Shown: positions 45,261 to 54,722, numbered from the stretch's first letter. The stretch: DNA of 64,000 nt from Solibacillus sp. FSL H8-0538 (GCF_038003525.1 NZ_JBBOPI010000001.1:1541001-1605000); one strand, 5' to 3'. Program-made: numbers and translations. Notes: generated by a model not told the origin, from the sequence alone.

Positions 45261-45884
45261 CTAATGAATCCAACCTAAATCTTTCGCCTTCAACACAGCT
45301 TCTGCACGTGATTCTACATTGAGTCGAACGAAAATTTTCGACAAATAATTTTCAATGGTACGTTGGGTAACAGAAAATTCAAGTGCAATTGCTTTATTCG
45401 TACAACCTCGTGCTACGAGCTGTAAAATCTCTTGCTCTTTTTCACTTATAGCAAGTTCAGTAGAGGACATTGGACACTGGTGTTTTCGATAGATGAAATC
45501 CAAAAAATCAGCTGGTAGCAGTAATTCACCTCTTAATGTGGCACTAATTGTTTGAATCACTTGTTCTTTCGTAGCCGTTTTCGATAACAGCCCATCAACT
45601 TTTCGTTCAATTAATAAGTCATAATAATCGGCTAGGTCGTAGCCTGTATATAAGATAGTGAGTGCCTCAGGATGCAGGTGTTTAATTTTTTGTGCTAACT
45701 CGATGCCATTAATTGGCTGCATATTAATATCGAGCAAAAATAATTGGAATGTCGTGTCGTTCATTCTTTGTAACACAGCGGAAGGTTCATGTTCGATTTC
45801 AATATGCCATTGATCAATATGTTGAAGTAATGCCTTTGTGCCGTTTAATACAACGGGATGGTCATCTACAATTAATAGATTCAT
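45261..45884 (-). CDS. ComA-like NarL-family response regulator
   Basis: About 207 residues from ATG 45884 (GGTGA five bases upstream); GTG 45893 is an alternative. The receiver has VDDHP, phosphoacceptor Asp in LFLLDINMQPINGIEL and the Lys in LLSKTATKE. The C-terminal LuxR HTH reads SEKEQEILQLVARGCTNKAI. Motifs DDHPVVLNGTK, YTGYDLADYYD and SKTATKE closely echo ComA of Bacillus subtilis. It overlaps the 3' end of its kinase gene, so they are cotranscribed. Confidence 0.88.
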   Translation of the reverse strand: MNLLIVDDHPVVLNGTKALLQHIDQWHIEIEHEPSAVLQRMNDTTFQLFLLDINMQPINGIELAQKIKHLHPEALTILYTGYDLADYYDLLIERKVDGLLSKTATKEQVIQTISATLRGELLLPADFLDFIYRKHQCPMSSTELAISEKEQEILQLVARGCTNKAIALEFSVTQRTIENYLSKIFVRLNVESRAEAVLKAKDLGWIH

Positions 45885-48114
45885 CCGTTTCACCGCTTTC
45901 TTCGATTATTGTAATCGTCATTTTTAAACCATTGGCTTCTTTCGTATCAATGGTCATCTTGCCATTAAATGCTCGTACTCGTTCAAACATTCCCTTGAGG
46001 CCCATCGAATCTGTTGTAGTTAGTTCATTCATTTCAAAGCCAATCCCGTTATCTTCATAATGTATTTCAAAACCATGTGGAATCGATAACAGTTGTAATG
46101 ACACAACGGATGCTTCTGAATGTTTGAGCGCATTGTTCAGCAGTTCTTGAACAAGACGGTAAATCATTAACGGATAGGCAGGATCTGTTACCGTTAGTTC
46201 CTCGATGGTTTCATGTAGCATGAAATTTGAACGCATTTTCACCTTTTGCATTAATTTTTTGAGTGCTGCCTGTAAGCCGAGTGTATCGAGTAAGGGGGGA
46301 TTCAGATTTTCACAATACTCTCGTAATTGGTACGAAATATCGAGTAATTGATCACGAATCGGTTCGATCTTTGAAACAGTTGCTTCATTCATTTGGACAT
46401 CTAGCTCGCGTGCAAGATACAGTTGCTCTTGTAAAACCGTATCATGTAATTCTTGTGCAAGAATGACCTTCTCTTTCTCAACAAATTGCCACACTAATTT
46501 ATCCAACCAAGGAATCGATTCAGTATGAGATGCTTGGAGGTCCTTCATTTCTTTGACTAGCTCTTCAATTCGTTTAAAGTTATGTAAAAAAGCATCGCAG
46601 TACACCGTAATAAGTTCTAACCAAATAATTTCTTCTTCCTTTAGCTGAATCGACCGTGTGGGAGAACCGATAGATAAAATAAATTGTTTGCTAGGATTAC
46701 TATGTAGCAACAAGGAATAATGCGATGATTTTTTTTTAACTTCAGCCAGTTTCATCGGTTTCTGGTCTATAGGCAGAATATTGATGGAAACTGTATCGAA
46801 TGCTAGTTTTTGTTTCACTTCTTGTTGCAGTAGATCCAGCATTTGATCCTGACAAACGGCTTGTCCGATTCTTTGAACAACCGAATACACACCATGAATC
46901 GAATCTCCATGTGTCGTAAATAATATTTTGCGCTGACGAAAATCTATTTTTTCCTTGATATAAAGCAAAATGAAAATGGCAACAGCACTTAACAGAAACA
47001 GTACTATCGCTTTTTCTACTGTAAATTCATCACGCCAAACGAATGAAATAATTACTGACAAAACAAATGCCGTTAATAGGGAGAGAAGTCCATAATAACG
47101 AATGCGACTAAGATGATAGTGTAAACCGAATAGCCGCTCTGTTAGCTGTGTGAAAATAAAACTAAACGGAATGAACAGTAAAAATAACGAGCTAATATCA
47201 GAGGATAGGATCGGCTTTTGAAATAGTATTTCTGGTAGCACAAATAGCAACACAAACGGTAAAAATGGCACAACAACGCATATCAATAAAATTTTTAGTT
47301 GCAACACTCTTGAACGAAAATAGCCCTGGAGTAATACCCCTAGCACAATGAACAGTAACACAGTAAACAAAGAAAGTGTCAGCCAAGAAAGCGCAGAATC
47401 GAGCGCAGGCGAGTATAGACCGATTATACCAACGATTAACATCAATATGGGCAGTGCATACAGTATGTTCATATTGCGCGTAAAGGACCATTTTAACTGC
47501 TGATAAGTGAAATAATTTTTTAAAAAATGAATGAGAATTACGAGACAAAGAATCATAGTACTTTGAATAATAATTCCTGCGAATGCATTGCCTCGACTTG
47601 ATGCCCCTGCGCTAATATAAGCAATAGACATGACAAGTAAAAATAAAATTAACAGATTCAGTAGTGCATTATTGTTTTTGAAACAATACAGATAAATTGC
47701 TGTCCATAATGTAATCAAAAAATATATGCTTGGCACAATCTCATGCATATAAAATTGATGCGGGAGATCGGCGTGGCGCACTTGAATGTCCCGAATTTTT
47801 CCGTTTTCTTGTGCAATTGTAATTGTGTTAGCTGAATAGACGGCAGATTTGTTCGTAATATGGTCCAGAGTTTCAATTGGCTCACCGTTAATTTGTAGAA
47901 TTTGATCTCCAAAAGCAATTCTCTGCGTTGCTCCCCAGTCTGTAAAATACGTTGATTCGACTAACCACTTCCCATTTTCTTCTTTCAATATAATCGGTGA
48001 AAACGGCTGTAAAAATGAAATCGCCAGGACATAAATTCCTATAACTATATACAGTAGTAACGTAATGCCAAACCAATAGATTGAGATGGCATGGTAAATG
48101 CGTTGTTTAATCAA
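45862..48114 (-). CDS. ComP-like sensor histidine kinase
   Basis: The 750-residue kinase starts at TTG 48114 (AAAAGG upstream). The N-terminus has one membrane helix, then a PDZ-like outer loop (about 35-115, with FGDQILQINGEPIETLD), then seven or more helices to about residue 390. This is the layout of ComP, the pheromone receptor. The cytoplasmic part includes a GAF-like region and a HisKA_3 domain with EKVILAQELHDTVLQEQ (H557), a HATPase N box ELLNNALKHSEAS and a G box EDNGIGF. ComP senses the isoprenylated peptide ComX. No ComX or ComQ gene is seen beside it, so the ligand is open. Confidence 0.88.
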   Translation of the reverse strand: MIKQRIYHAISIYWFGITLLLYIVIGIYVLAISFLQPFSPIILKEENGKWLVESTYFTDWGATQRIAFGDQILQINGEPIETLDHITNKSAVYSANTITIAQENGKIRDIQVRHADLPHQFYMHEIVPSIYFLITLWTAIYLYCFKNNNALLNLLILFLLVMSIAYISAGASSRGNAFAGIIIQSTMILCLVILIHFLKNYFTYQQLKWSFTRNMNILYALPILMLIVGIIGLYSPALDSALSWLTLSLFTVLLFIVLGVLLQGYFRSRVLQLKILLICVVVPFLPFVLLFVLPEILFQKPILSSDISSLFLLFIPFSFIFTQLTERLFGLHYHLSRIRYYGLLSLLTAFVLSVIISFVWRDEFTVEKAIVLFLLSAVAIFILLYIKEKIDFRQRKILFTTHGDSIHGVYSVVQRIGQAVCQDQMLDLLQQEVKQKLAFDTVSINILPIDQKPMKLAEVKKKSSHYSLLLHSNPSKQFILSIGSPTRSIQLKEEEIIWLELITVYCDAFLHNFKRIEELVKEMKDLQASHTESIPWLDKLVWQFVEKEKVILAQELHDTVLQEQLYLARELDVQMNEATVSKIEPIRDQLLDISYQLREYCENLNPPLLDTLGLQAALKKLMQKVKMRSNFMLHETIEELTVTDPAYPLMIYRLVQELLNNALKHSEASVVSLQLLSIPHGFEIHYEDNGIGFEMNELTTTDSMGLKGMFERVRAFNGKMTIDTKEANGLKMTITIIEESGETDESINCR

Positions 48115-48327
48115 TTCGATGCAATCCTTTTCATGAAAATAGTAAATCTATACCAATTATGGACGAAATGCTGTATTTGTTAAAGGTGGTAAAAGAAATT
48201 TTCGGAAAACCACTGATTCGCTCTACTACCGAATTGGTTTTTTTCGGAAAACCACAATGGTAATTTCGGTTACCCGGGTGATAGTGTTTGATTAGGACAA
48301 GAAACAAGAGGAAAGAGGTATACATGT
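48115..48327. promoter_or_regulatory. Divergent promoter region with two direct repeats
   Basis: TTTTCGGAAAACCAC occurs at 48199-48213 and again at 48241-48255, exactly 42 bases apart, about four helical turns. They lie between the kinase gene and the divergent lipoprotein gene and are the best candidates for response-regulator sites. A 64-codon minus-strand frame across this region has no ribosome binding site. Confidence 0.6.
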
Positions 48328-48849
48328 ATGAGGAAATGTATTGTAATTATTGTCTGCGTACTGATTATTGCCTGTTCGTCGGTCTTGGTTACTTCGGAAG
48401 AGAAAAAAAGGACGTTTGCGAAGGTCGATAGTAAGGATATGACCATTTTAGCAACCAATCTGAATTACATGACGAGTGCGTTAATGTCCGTTTCACAGAC
48501 ACTGTTATTGTATCGGGAGGATTTGACTGAAACCGAGAAAGCGCTGTTTGAGCAAAGTCTAGCAAAGGATCAGTTACAATTAAATCAACTAGAAGCGAAC
48601 TTGCAGGTAATCGCCAACATACAGGATGTTTATACGACACAATCCGTTGTACATGAAACGCAGCTACTACTTGGTGACATTATGACAGCAACAAACATCA
48701 CGAAAGAAAAAATGACGGAAATAAGTAATACGTTCAATGTACAAAGCGAAAAAATGGCCGGGCTACCAAAATCCCAACAAGGGCTAAAGCAGTACATTGA
48801 CATCGTAACAAGTTTAAATAAAAGTATAGAGACTTTTATGAAGCATTGA
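48328..48849 (+). CDS. Putative lipoprotein divergent from the ComP/ComA-like pair
   Basis: The 173-residue protein starts at ATG 48328, eight bases after AGAGGT. Its signal sequence ends in a lipobox-like LIIAC (Cys at residue 16). The rest is helical and polar with heptad patterns (LTETEKALFEQSLAKDQLQL). No family is recognised. Its divergent position from the two-component system over shared repeats suggests it is a target of the regulator or part of the sensing system. Confidence 0.65.
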   Translation: MRKCIVIIVCVLIIACSSVLVTSEEKKRTFAKVDSKDMTILATNLNYMTSALMSVSQTLLLYREDLTETEKALFEQSLAKDQLQLNQLEANLQVIANIQDVYTTQSVVHETQLLLGDIMTATNITKEKMTEISNTFNVQSEKMAGLPKSQQGLKQYIDIVTSLNKSIETFMKH

Positions 48850-48963
48850 ATATTACACCATACTCGCTACCAACCGATTGTATGGAGATGATTAAAGACA
48901 ATTGATTATATAAATTGAACGGGTTGTTTTTCTTTGTAACCAATTTTCCTAAGATGAAGGCCA

Positions 48964-49152
48964 ATGTTGAATTTTGTAGTAATTCTTATATTAATGATAG
49001 TCAGTTACATACTTGCAAAACAATTTAAGTTTCAAAAGCCTATTGCATATTCGCTTGTTATGGGAATTACTTACTGTTCGATTGTGTGGGTAAAGAGCGA
49101 GAGGATAATAAATTCCAAGAGCTTTTTGGCTGTAAAGTGGAGGCGAAATTGA
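48964..49152 (+). CDS. Small membrane protein, unknown
   Basis: The 62-residue frame starts at ATG 48964 behind GAAGG and has two hydrophobic segments. It has no recognisable motif and may be a truncated gene. Low certainty. Confidence 0.3.
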   Translation: MLNFVVILILMIVSYILAKQFKFQKPIAYSLVMGITYCSIVWVKSERIINSKSFLAVKWRRN

Positions 49153-49205
49153 TCGTAAAAAATAAGTTTATTGCAATAGCTATAGCTGGATATAGATTGT
49201 TGTTA

Positions 49206-49250
49206 TCGTGACCAATTGTTGTGACCGCGACTGCTAGTAAAAATAAAAAC
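49206..49250 (-). pseudogene. Fragment of a third small hydrophobic/coiled-coil paralogue
   Basis: The minus strand reads LFLLAVAVTTIGHDN, matching LALLAAAVTTIGDG of paralogue 2; on the DNA level CGTGACCAATTGTTGTGACC resembles CGTCACCAATCGTTGTGACT. No start, stop or remainder is seen. Confidence 0.45.
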
Positions 49251-49252
49251 AG

Positions 49253-49290
49253 AAAGAGGACTTCACTGTTGAAGTCCTCTTTGTATTTAT
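49253..49290 (+). terminator. Rho-independent terminator
   Basis: AAAGAGGACTTCA and TGAAGTCCTCTTT arms with a 4-base loop are followed by TGTATTTATT. Confidence 0.75.
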
Positions 49291-49367
49291 TAATTATAAA
49301 TGCGTAAAATTTACATATTGAGGTGTAGTAAAAGACATGCCATCACAGCATGACCTTATTTCTTTTC

Positions 49368-49631
49368 TTATCTTTCACAAGCTATTCCGTCTTTGTCGCG
49401 ATCTTTTCCTGCATTTAATTTATAGACAGCTGCTGATACAGTTGGTTTTAATTTTGTTTTACCGCCTTTATTTTTCACTTGCCCATCTTTAGCTACTCCA
49501 CCAGAGTAAACTTTATTTAATTCTTTGCAGTTGCTAAATTTTTGTTCAACTGCCTCTGTGTTGATTGGAGATACTACTGTGCTGCCTAATAAAACGGTTC
49601 CTAAAAGTAAAACTGCTTGTAGTTTTTTCAT
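49368..49631 (-). CDS. Excalibur calcium-binding domain protein
   Basis: The 87-residue protein starts at ATG 49631 behind GGAGCG. A signal peptide ends near residue 27. The C-terminus is an Excalibur domain: FSNCKELNKVYSGGV and the calcium loop DRDKDGIACE. Such small secreted proteins or domains occur in Bacillus near nucleases and wall proteins; the exact role is unknown. It stands alone. Confidence 0.88.
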   Translation of the reverse strand: MKKLQAVLLLGTVLLGSTVVSPINTEAVEQKFSNCKELNKVYSGGVAKDGQVKNKGGKTKLKPTVSAAVYKLNAGKDRDKDGIACER

Positions 49632-49897
49632 TTGTAACGCTCCTAAAGTTTATTGAAATTGGTATAGCAATAGATTTATTTGGAATTTTCTATTCAAGTA
49701 AATAAAAGCATCAAATTACTTTATATTCCATAAAAGTGTTGTATCATATTATGAAATTAAGCAGAAGGAAATTTGAAAGACATCAGAGAGCGAAAGGCAC
49801 TCATTTCTAAAGTTCAATTTTTATACTTCTAACAAAAACACTGCTATAATAGTGTAATCCAATATTTTTACATATATATAGAAAGAGGTTATGAAAA

Positions 49898-49922
49898 TGA
49901 CAAATGCTTACGACGAATATAG
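49898..49922 (+). pseudogene. 5' scrap of a bacilliredoxin (brxA-type) gene
   Basis: The 18 bases AATGCTTACGACGAATAT are identical to codons 2-7 of the intact brxA gene at 57351, and a GAAAGAGGT site stands before both. The coding then diverges and stops. This looks like a duplicated and decayed gene start. Confidence 0.5.
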
Positions 49923-50339
49923 GCATTCGTATTTTTCGGAAACCTTGACATAACAATGATTAGAAGGGGAGAAGTGGGGTCTTTTTTGTGAAAAAGTCAC
50001 AAAAAGATAACATTTATTCAAATTTTTTTTAGAATTTTAATATATAGATAACTAGAAGAATAATACCTGAAGACGCACTAGAATCAAAAAAGATTCTCGT
50101 GCTTTTTTGATATTAAAAAAATGGAAAAGGATTAAATGTGAAATATTTGTATTTAATTAAATTTTTTTTACCTATTTTTAACATATATGTATTACAATTA
50201 ATTGAAGAAAAAGAAGAGAGGGATCGAATGAGAAAACTAATAACAAATGTATTTTAGATTTTTCAAATTTTATACTTATTTCTCATACTTTTTTTATAAC
50301 TTACCGATATGTGCCTAAAATACTGAAGACATTGTGTCA

Positions 50340-50573
50340 ATATTGACTTGAGAATGATTTCTGATGGACAACTGTATGAGAAAGGAACTGTTGCGTCCAG
50401 TCCAGAAACAAGTTATGTCCCAGCGACAACGACTTCATCAAATAGCGCCTTAATCTAGGTGGAGCAATCAGAGTACGGGGGGATAAGCTGGCAAACTTTG
50501 ATCCAGGAACACCATTAACACTTGAGGATGATGGTGTTTATTTAATTTGGTGGAGAGCTGCTGAAAAAATCTA
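50340..50573 (+). pseudogene. Remnant of an unidentified secreted protein
   Basis: One frame reads ISDGQLYEKGTVASSPETSY and VPATTTSSNSAL to a stop. A second frame continues as GGAIRVRGDKLANFDPGTPL and TLEDDGVYLIWWRAAEKI. The two parts must once have been one protein. I cannot name it. Confidence 0.5.
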
Positions 50574-50651
50574 GTTTCAGTTTTAAAGATTAATAATAGG
50601 TTATAGAATGCAGAAATTTATTTAAAAATGAAGAAAAAAAGGAGGTTTGAA

Positions 50652-53600
50652 ATGAATTTAGTAAAGAAAGTAGGGTCATTATCTCTAGTTTTGTTGTTAG
50701 TAATAGGGACTTTAACTATAAAACCAACTGCTATCGTATATGCTGCGTCTCCAACGGCAACGATTGTAGTCGCAGATACTGCACTGAAAGTTGGAGAAAC
50801 CTCATTGGTAACGATTACCTTCTCAGAAGCAGTGACGGGCTTCGACAATGTAGATCTGACAATCGCAAACGGAATACTAAGTCCCGTTAGTTCTTCGGAT
50901 GGCGGTGTCACATGGACGGGAACGTTCACACCGACTGCTAGTGTCACGGATGCAACCAATGTAATTACGCTAGACAACACGGGTGTGCAGGATGGTGCAA
51001 GTAATGCAGGAACGGGTACCACAAGCTCGAACAATTATGCGATTGATACGGCCCGTCCAACGGCAACGATTGTAGTCGCAGATACTGCACTGAGAGTTGG
51101 AGAAACCTCATTGGTAACGATTACCTTCTCAGAAGCAGTGACGGGCTTCGACAATGTAGATCTGACAATCGCAAACGGAATACTAAGTCCCGTTAGTTCT
51201 TCGGATGGCGGTGTCACATGGACGGGAACGTTCACACCGACTGCTAGTGTCACGGATGCAACCAATGTCATTACGCTCGACAACACGGGTGTGCAGGATG
51301 GTGCAAGTAATGCAGGAACGGGTACCACAAGCTCGAACAATTATGCGATTGATACGGCCCGTCCAACGGCCACGATTGTAGTCGCAGATAATGCGTTGGC
51401 TGTTGGGGAAACCTCATTGGTAACGATTATCTTCTCGGAAGCGGTGTTGGGCTTCACTAATGCAGATTTATCAGTCTCAAACGGAACCCTAAGTAGTGTT
51501 AGTTCTTCGGATGGCTTCATCACATGGACGGCAACGTTAGCACCAAATGCAAATATCACTGATACAAGCAATCTCATCACGCTCGACAACACGGGTGTGG
51601 CTGATTTGAGCGGTAATACAGGAGTCGGTATTACTGACTCGAACAATTATGTGATTGATGCGCAGCGTCCAACGGCGACGATTGTAGTCGCAGATAGTAC
51701 GCTGACAGCTGGAGAAACCTCACTGGTAACGATTACCTTCTCCGAAGCGGTCACGGGCTTCACCAATACAGATTTATCAGTTCCAAACGGAACCCTAAGT
51801 GCCTTTAGTTCCTCGGATGGCGGTGTCACATGGACGGCAACGTTAACACCAGATGCAAATATCACTGATGCAAGTAATGTTATTACGCTTAACAACTCTG
51901 GTGTGCAGGATGCTGCAGGTAATGCAGGAACGGGTACCACAAGCTCGAACAATTATGCGATTGATACGGCCCGTCCAACGGCCACGATTGTAGTCGCAGA
52001 TAATGCGTTGGCTGTTGGGGAAACCTCATTGGTAACGATTATCTTCTCAGAGGCCGTGTCGGGCTTTACCAATGTAGATTTGACAATCGCCAATGGAACC
52101 CTAAGTGCCGTTAGTTCTCAAGATGGCGGTGTCACATGGACGGCAACGTTAACACCAACTGCAAATATCACTGATGCAAGTAATGTCATTACGCTCGACA
52201 ATACGGGTGTACAGAATATTATGGGTAATACAGGACTGGGTACCACGGACTCGAACAATTATTGGATTAATACAGTGGTTCATGCGGTGGTTCGTCCAAC
52301 GGCAACGATTGTAGTCGCAGACACTTTACTGACAGCTGGAGAAACCTCATTAGTAACGATAACCTTCTCTGAGGCGGTGTCGAGCTTTACCAATGCAGAT
52401 TTGACAATCGCCAACGGAACACTAAGCACAGTTAGTTCTTCGGATGGCGGTGTCACATGGACGGCAACGTTCACACCAACTGCTAATATTATTGATGCAA
52501 GTAATGTCATTACGCTCTACAATACGGGTGTGCAGAATGGTGTGGGCAATACAGGACTGGGTACCACAAGCTCGAACAATTATTCGATTAATACAGTGGT
52601 TCGTCCAACGGCAACGATTTTAGTCGCAGACACTATGCTGACAGCTGGAGAAACATCACTAGTGAAGATAATCTTCTCAGAAGCAGTGATGGGTTTCGAT
52701 AATGGAGATTTGACAATCGCCAACGGAACACTAAGCACAGTTAGTTCTTCCGATGGAGGTGTCACATGGACGGCAACATTCACGCCACAAGCCAATATAA
52801 GTCTAGCTACAAATCAAATCAAACTTAATAATAGCGGTGTGTATAATAGTGGAGGTATTGCAGGACAGGGTATAACTGAATCCAATAAGTTTTCTATTTT
52901 CACGGAAGTAACAACTGGTGGCAGTAATTCAATAAATATACCTGACAATGTGATTTCACCTATTCCACCTGAAAACGTAATTACTTCTATAAACGGTAAA
53001 ATAACGCTACCAATTGGTACTTCAGGAGTTGTTAGTCTAGGAGAAAAAATTATTATTTCAATTCCTAAGGGTGCATCAAGCAGGAAATTAGAAATCTCAA
53101 TAGAAAAATTAACAAACATAGAAGCTTTTCTTAGAAATAAAGAAGTATTAGCAACCCCAATGTTTGAAATCAAAAAAAACATTATAGAGAATTTAAATAA
53201 ACCTGTAAAATTATCTGTAGAATTCGATTCGAAAAACTTAAAAAGTAATGAAACTGTAGCTCTATTTAATTATGATGAATTAAAGAAATCATGGGTTAAA
53301 GTTGATGGTGGCTTAATAATAGAGAATCAATTGACAGTAGAGATCAATCAGTTTTCAAAGTATGCGGTACTCGTTGTAGATAAAACTACTGGAATGCCGA
53401 TTATAGATACTACAGTAGAAATAGATTTCAGTGATACATCTGAACATTGGGCAAAAGAAGAAATTGAGGCAATGTTCGCGCGTGACATTATTAAAGGCTA
53501 TCTAGACGGTACTTTTAAACCAAATGACCCTATCAAACGGGAACATGTAGCCGTCATGTTGACACGTGCCTTAGAGCTAAATCCGATTCATACAGCGCGT

Positions 53601-53939
53601 ACATTTAGCGATGTTTCAACAAGCAGTCCGTACTATGATGCGATTAGTAAATTACAATTAGCGGGTATTATTGATGGTACGAATGGTGCCTTTCATCCTC
53701 AAGCTAGTATGACTCGTGCTCAAATGGCAAAAGTACTAGTATTAGCACTTGGGTTCAATACTGATGGAAAAACTACCTTCCGAGACGTCCCTGAAAAACA
53801 TTGGGCGTATGTTTATATTGCAGCCCTTGAAGAATATGGCATTACGTTAGGGGATAATGGGAATTTCAATCCGAATGAACCTGTGACACGCGCCCAATTC
53901 TCAGCCTTTTTATACAGAGCATTAAATTTACAAAAATAA
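50652..53939 (+). CDS. Large SLH-anchored adhesin with seven Ig-like repeats
   Basis: The protein has 1095 residues from ATG 50652, eight bases after AAGGAGG; the in-frame ATG 50628 precedes that site. A signal peptide ends near VYAA (residue 33). Seven Ig-like repeats of about 102 residues follow (DNA starts 50751, 51057, 51363, 51669, 51975, 52296, 52605), each with PTATIVVAD, GETSLVTITFSEAV, SSSDGGVTWTATFTP and NVITLDNTGV. A ZU5-like linker region (about 750-910) comes next, then three SLH domains (from about 53424), the first being TSEHWAKEEIEAMFARDIIK. It is expected on the cell surface bound to the secondary wall polymer, probably in adhesion. Repeats 1 and 2 are almost identical in DNA, so copy number may vary. 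Confidence 0.92.
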   Translation: MNLVKKVGSLSLVLLLVIGTLTIKPTAIVYAASPTATIVVADTALKVGETSLVTITFSEAVTGFDNVDLTIANGILSPVSSSDGGVTWTGTFTPTASVTDATNVITLDNTGVQDGASNAGTGTTSSNNYAIDTARPTATIVVADTALRVGETSLVTITFSEAVTGFDNVDLTIANGILSPVSSSDGGVTWTGTFTPTASVTDATNVITLDNTGVQDGASNAGTGTTSSNNYAIDTARPTATIVVADNALAVGETSLVTIIFSEAVLGFTNADLSVSNGTLSSVSSSDGFITWTATLAPNANITDTSNLITLDNTGVADLSGNTGVGITDSNNYVIDAQRPTATIVVADSTLTAGETSLVTITFSEAVTGFTNTDLSVPNGTLSAFSSSDGGVTWTATLTPDANITDASNVITLNNSGVQDAAGNAGTGTTSSNNYAIDTARPTATIVVADNALAVGETSLVTIIFSEAVSGFTNVDLTIANGTLSAVSSQDGGVTWTATLTPTANITDASNVITLDNTGVQNIMGNTGLGTTDSNNYWINTVVHAVVRPTATIVVADTLLTAGETSLVTITFSEAVSSFTNADLTIANGTLSTVSSSDGGVTWTATFTPTANIIDASNVITLYNTGVQNGVGNTGLGTTSSNNYSINTVVRPTATILVADTMLTAGETSLVKIIFSEAVMGFDNGDLTIANGTLSTVSSSDGGVTWTATFTPQANISLATNQIKLNNSGVYNSGGIAGQGITESNKFSIFTEVTTGGSNSINIPDNVISPIPPENVITSINGKITLPIGTSGVVSLGEKIIISIPKGASSRKLEISIEKLTNIEAFLRNKEVLATPMFEIKKNIIENLNKPVKLSVEFDSKNLKSNETVALFNYDELKKSWVKVDGGLIIENQLTVEINQFSKYAVLVVDKTTGMPIIDTTVEIDFSDTSEHWAKEEIEAMFARDIIKGYLDGTFKPNDPIKREHVAVMLTRALELNPIHTARTFSDVSTSSPYYDAISKLQLAGIIDGTNGAFHPQASMTRAQMAKVLVLALGFNTDGKTTFRDVPEKHWAYVYIAALEEYGITLGDNGNFNPNEPVTRAQFSAFLYRALNLQK
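50751..52911 (+). repeat. Tandem 306-bp coding repeats, seven units
   Basis: The first five units have an exact 306-base period; the spacing to the sixth is 321 and to the seventh 309. Units 1 and 2 differ by only a handful of bases over their length, while later units are more divergent. The openings of units 3 and 5 are nearly identical, pointing to repeated internal duplication or gene conversion. Confidence 0.9.
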
Positions 53940-53958
53940 TTAAATACTAAGTGCGAAT

Positions 53959-53999
53959 AACGCCCATCTGTTTTTAGATGGGCGTTTCTAATTTTTAGG
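53959..53999 (+). terminator. Rho-independent terminator
   Basis: AACGCCCATCT and AGATGGGCGTT arms with a T-rich loop end the adhesin gene; CTAATTTTT follows. Confidence 0.8.
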
Positions 54000-54109
54000 T
54001 AATACAAAATCTCAAGAAGCTGAACGTTATGTTATTTAAATAATGTTATCAATGAATCTAGGCTTTTCTCTACCTAACCAGTAGGTACGTTATTTTTTAT
54101 GTTTTATTA

Positions 54110-54640
54110 TTACTCGTTTTCAGTGTGAGTAGTTAGTAATTCAGTAAACCTCTTATGCATCACATTCGCGGCGTTTTCACGCATACCTTCAGTTACATGC
54201 AAGTAGATTTTTGTGGTTGTAGCAGAATTTCTATGACCTACACGGTTCATAATATATTGGAGATCCACACCAGCTTCAGCAAGTAGGCTTATGTGCGTGT
54301 GACGCAATATATATGTGTAGAATCTTTTCTTAATCTCCGTTTTCTTTCCACGCTGTCGAATATATTGATTTAGTGTTTTTACAGTAGGGGGTATCCCTTC
54401 AACATCACTAAATAAAAATTCGGACTTTATCCAATCCTTATTCTTCTTGAACTCCAGTAAATACTTTATTTTCTCCACGACAATCTCATCGATATCGATA
54501 GTACGAATCGCGTTATATGTTTTTGGTGATGTTAATTCGAAATCACCTTTAATACTGTCTTTTGCATAAACCGTTTTAGTGATGTGGATTACTTTTCGTT
54601 TTAAATCAACATCTTTATGTTTAAGTGCCATTGCTTCACC
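54110..54640 (-). pseudogene. Tyrosine integrase, 5'-truncated by IS66
   Basis: The frame begins inside the IS66 end and reads GEAMALKHKDVDLKRK, which in intact integrases directly follows the first catalytic arginine (TGLRxGEA). The catalytic remainder is present: LRHTHISLLAEAG (HxxR region), VGHRNSATTTKIYLHV (His and catalytic Tyr). The N-terminal binding domains and the first Arg are lost, so it is inactive. It is a phage- or ICE-type integrase, evidence of a former mobile element here. Confidence 0.85.
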
Positions 54641-54677
54641 GTAAGCCCGTAATCAAATAACGCATATATATGACAGG

Positions 54678-54716
54678 CACCTCCCGGTACGATAGATATA
54701 TCAAATAAGGGAGGTG
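54678..54716 (+). promoter_or_regulatory. Hairpin hiding the OrfA ribosome binding site
   Basis: CACCTCCC (54678-54685) is complementary to GGGAGGTG (54709-54716), which contains the ribosome binding site of OrfA. Read-through transcripts from outside would fold and block translation. Confidence 0.6.
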
Positions 54717-54722
54717 TTTTCT

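Larger units (their letters stand above)
49632..50651. other. Long intergenic region with gene scraps
   Basis: It holds a promoter-like TATAATAG and a 5' scrap of a brxA-type gene (49898-49922), a terminator at about 50072-50106 (GCACTAGAATC / GATTCTCGTGC then TTTTTT), the start MRKLITNVF of a lost gene near 50228, and the remnant at 50340-50573. The strong ribosome binding site of the adhesin closes it. Confidence 0.55.

Noticed and set aside
48131-48325. A 64-codon minus-strand frame just upstream of the ComP-like gene, in the place where comX would be expected, with a GFPK sequence occurring twice
   Set aside because: No ribosome binding site precedes its start; the repeated peptide comes from the two direct DNA repeats, and it does not resemble known ComX precursors.
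50618-53182. Several minus-strand frames of about 100 codons opposite the adhesin
   Set aside because: They repeat with the 306-bp period and mirror the Ig-like coding repeats; antisense shadows only.
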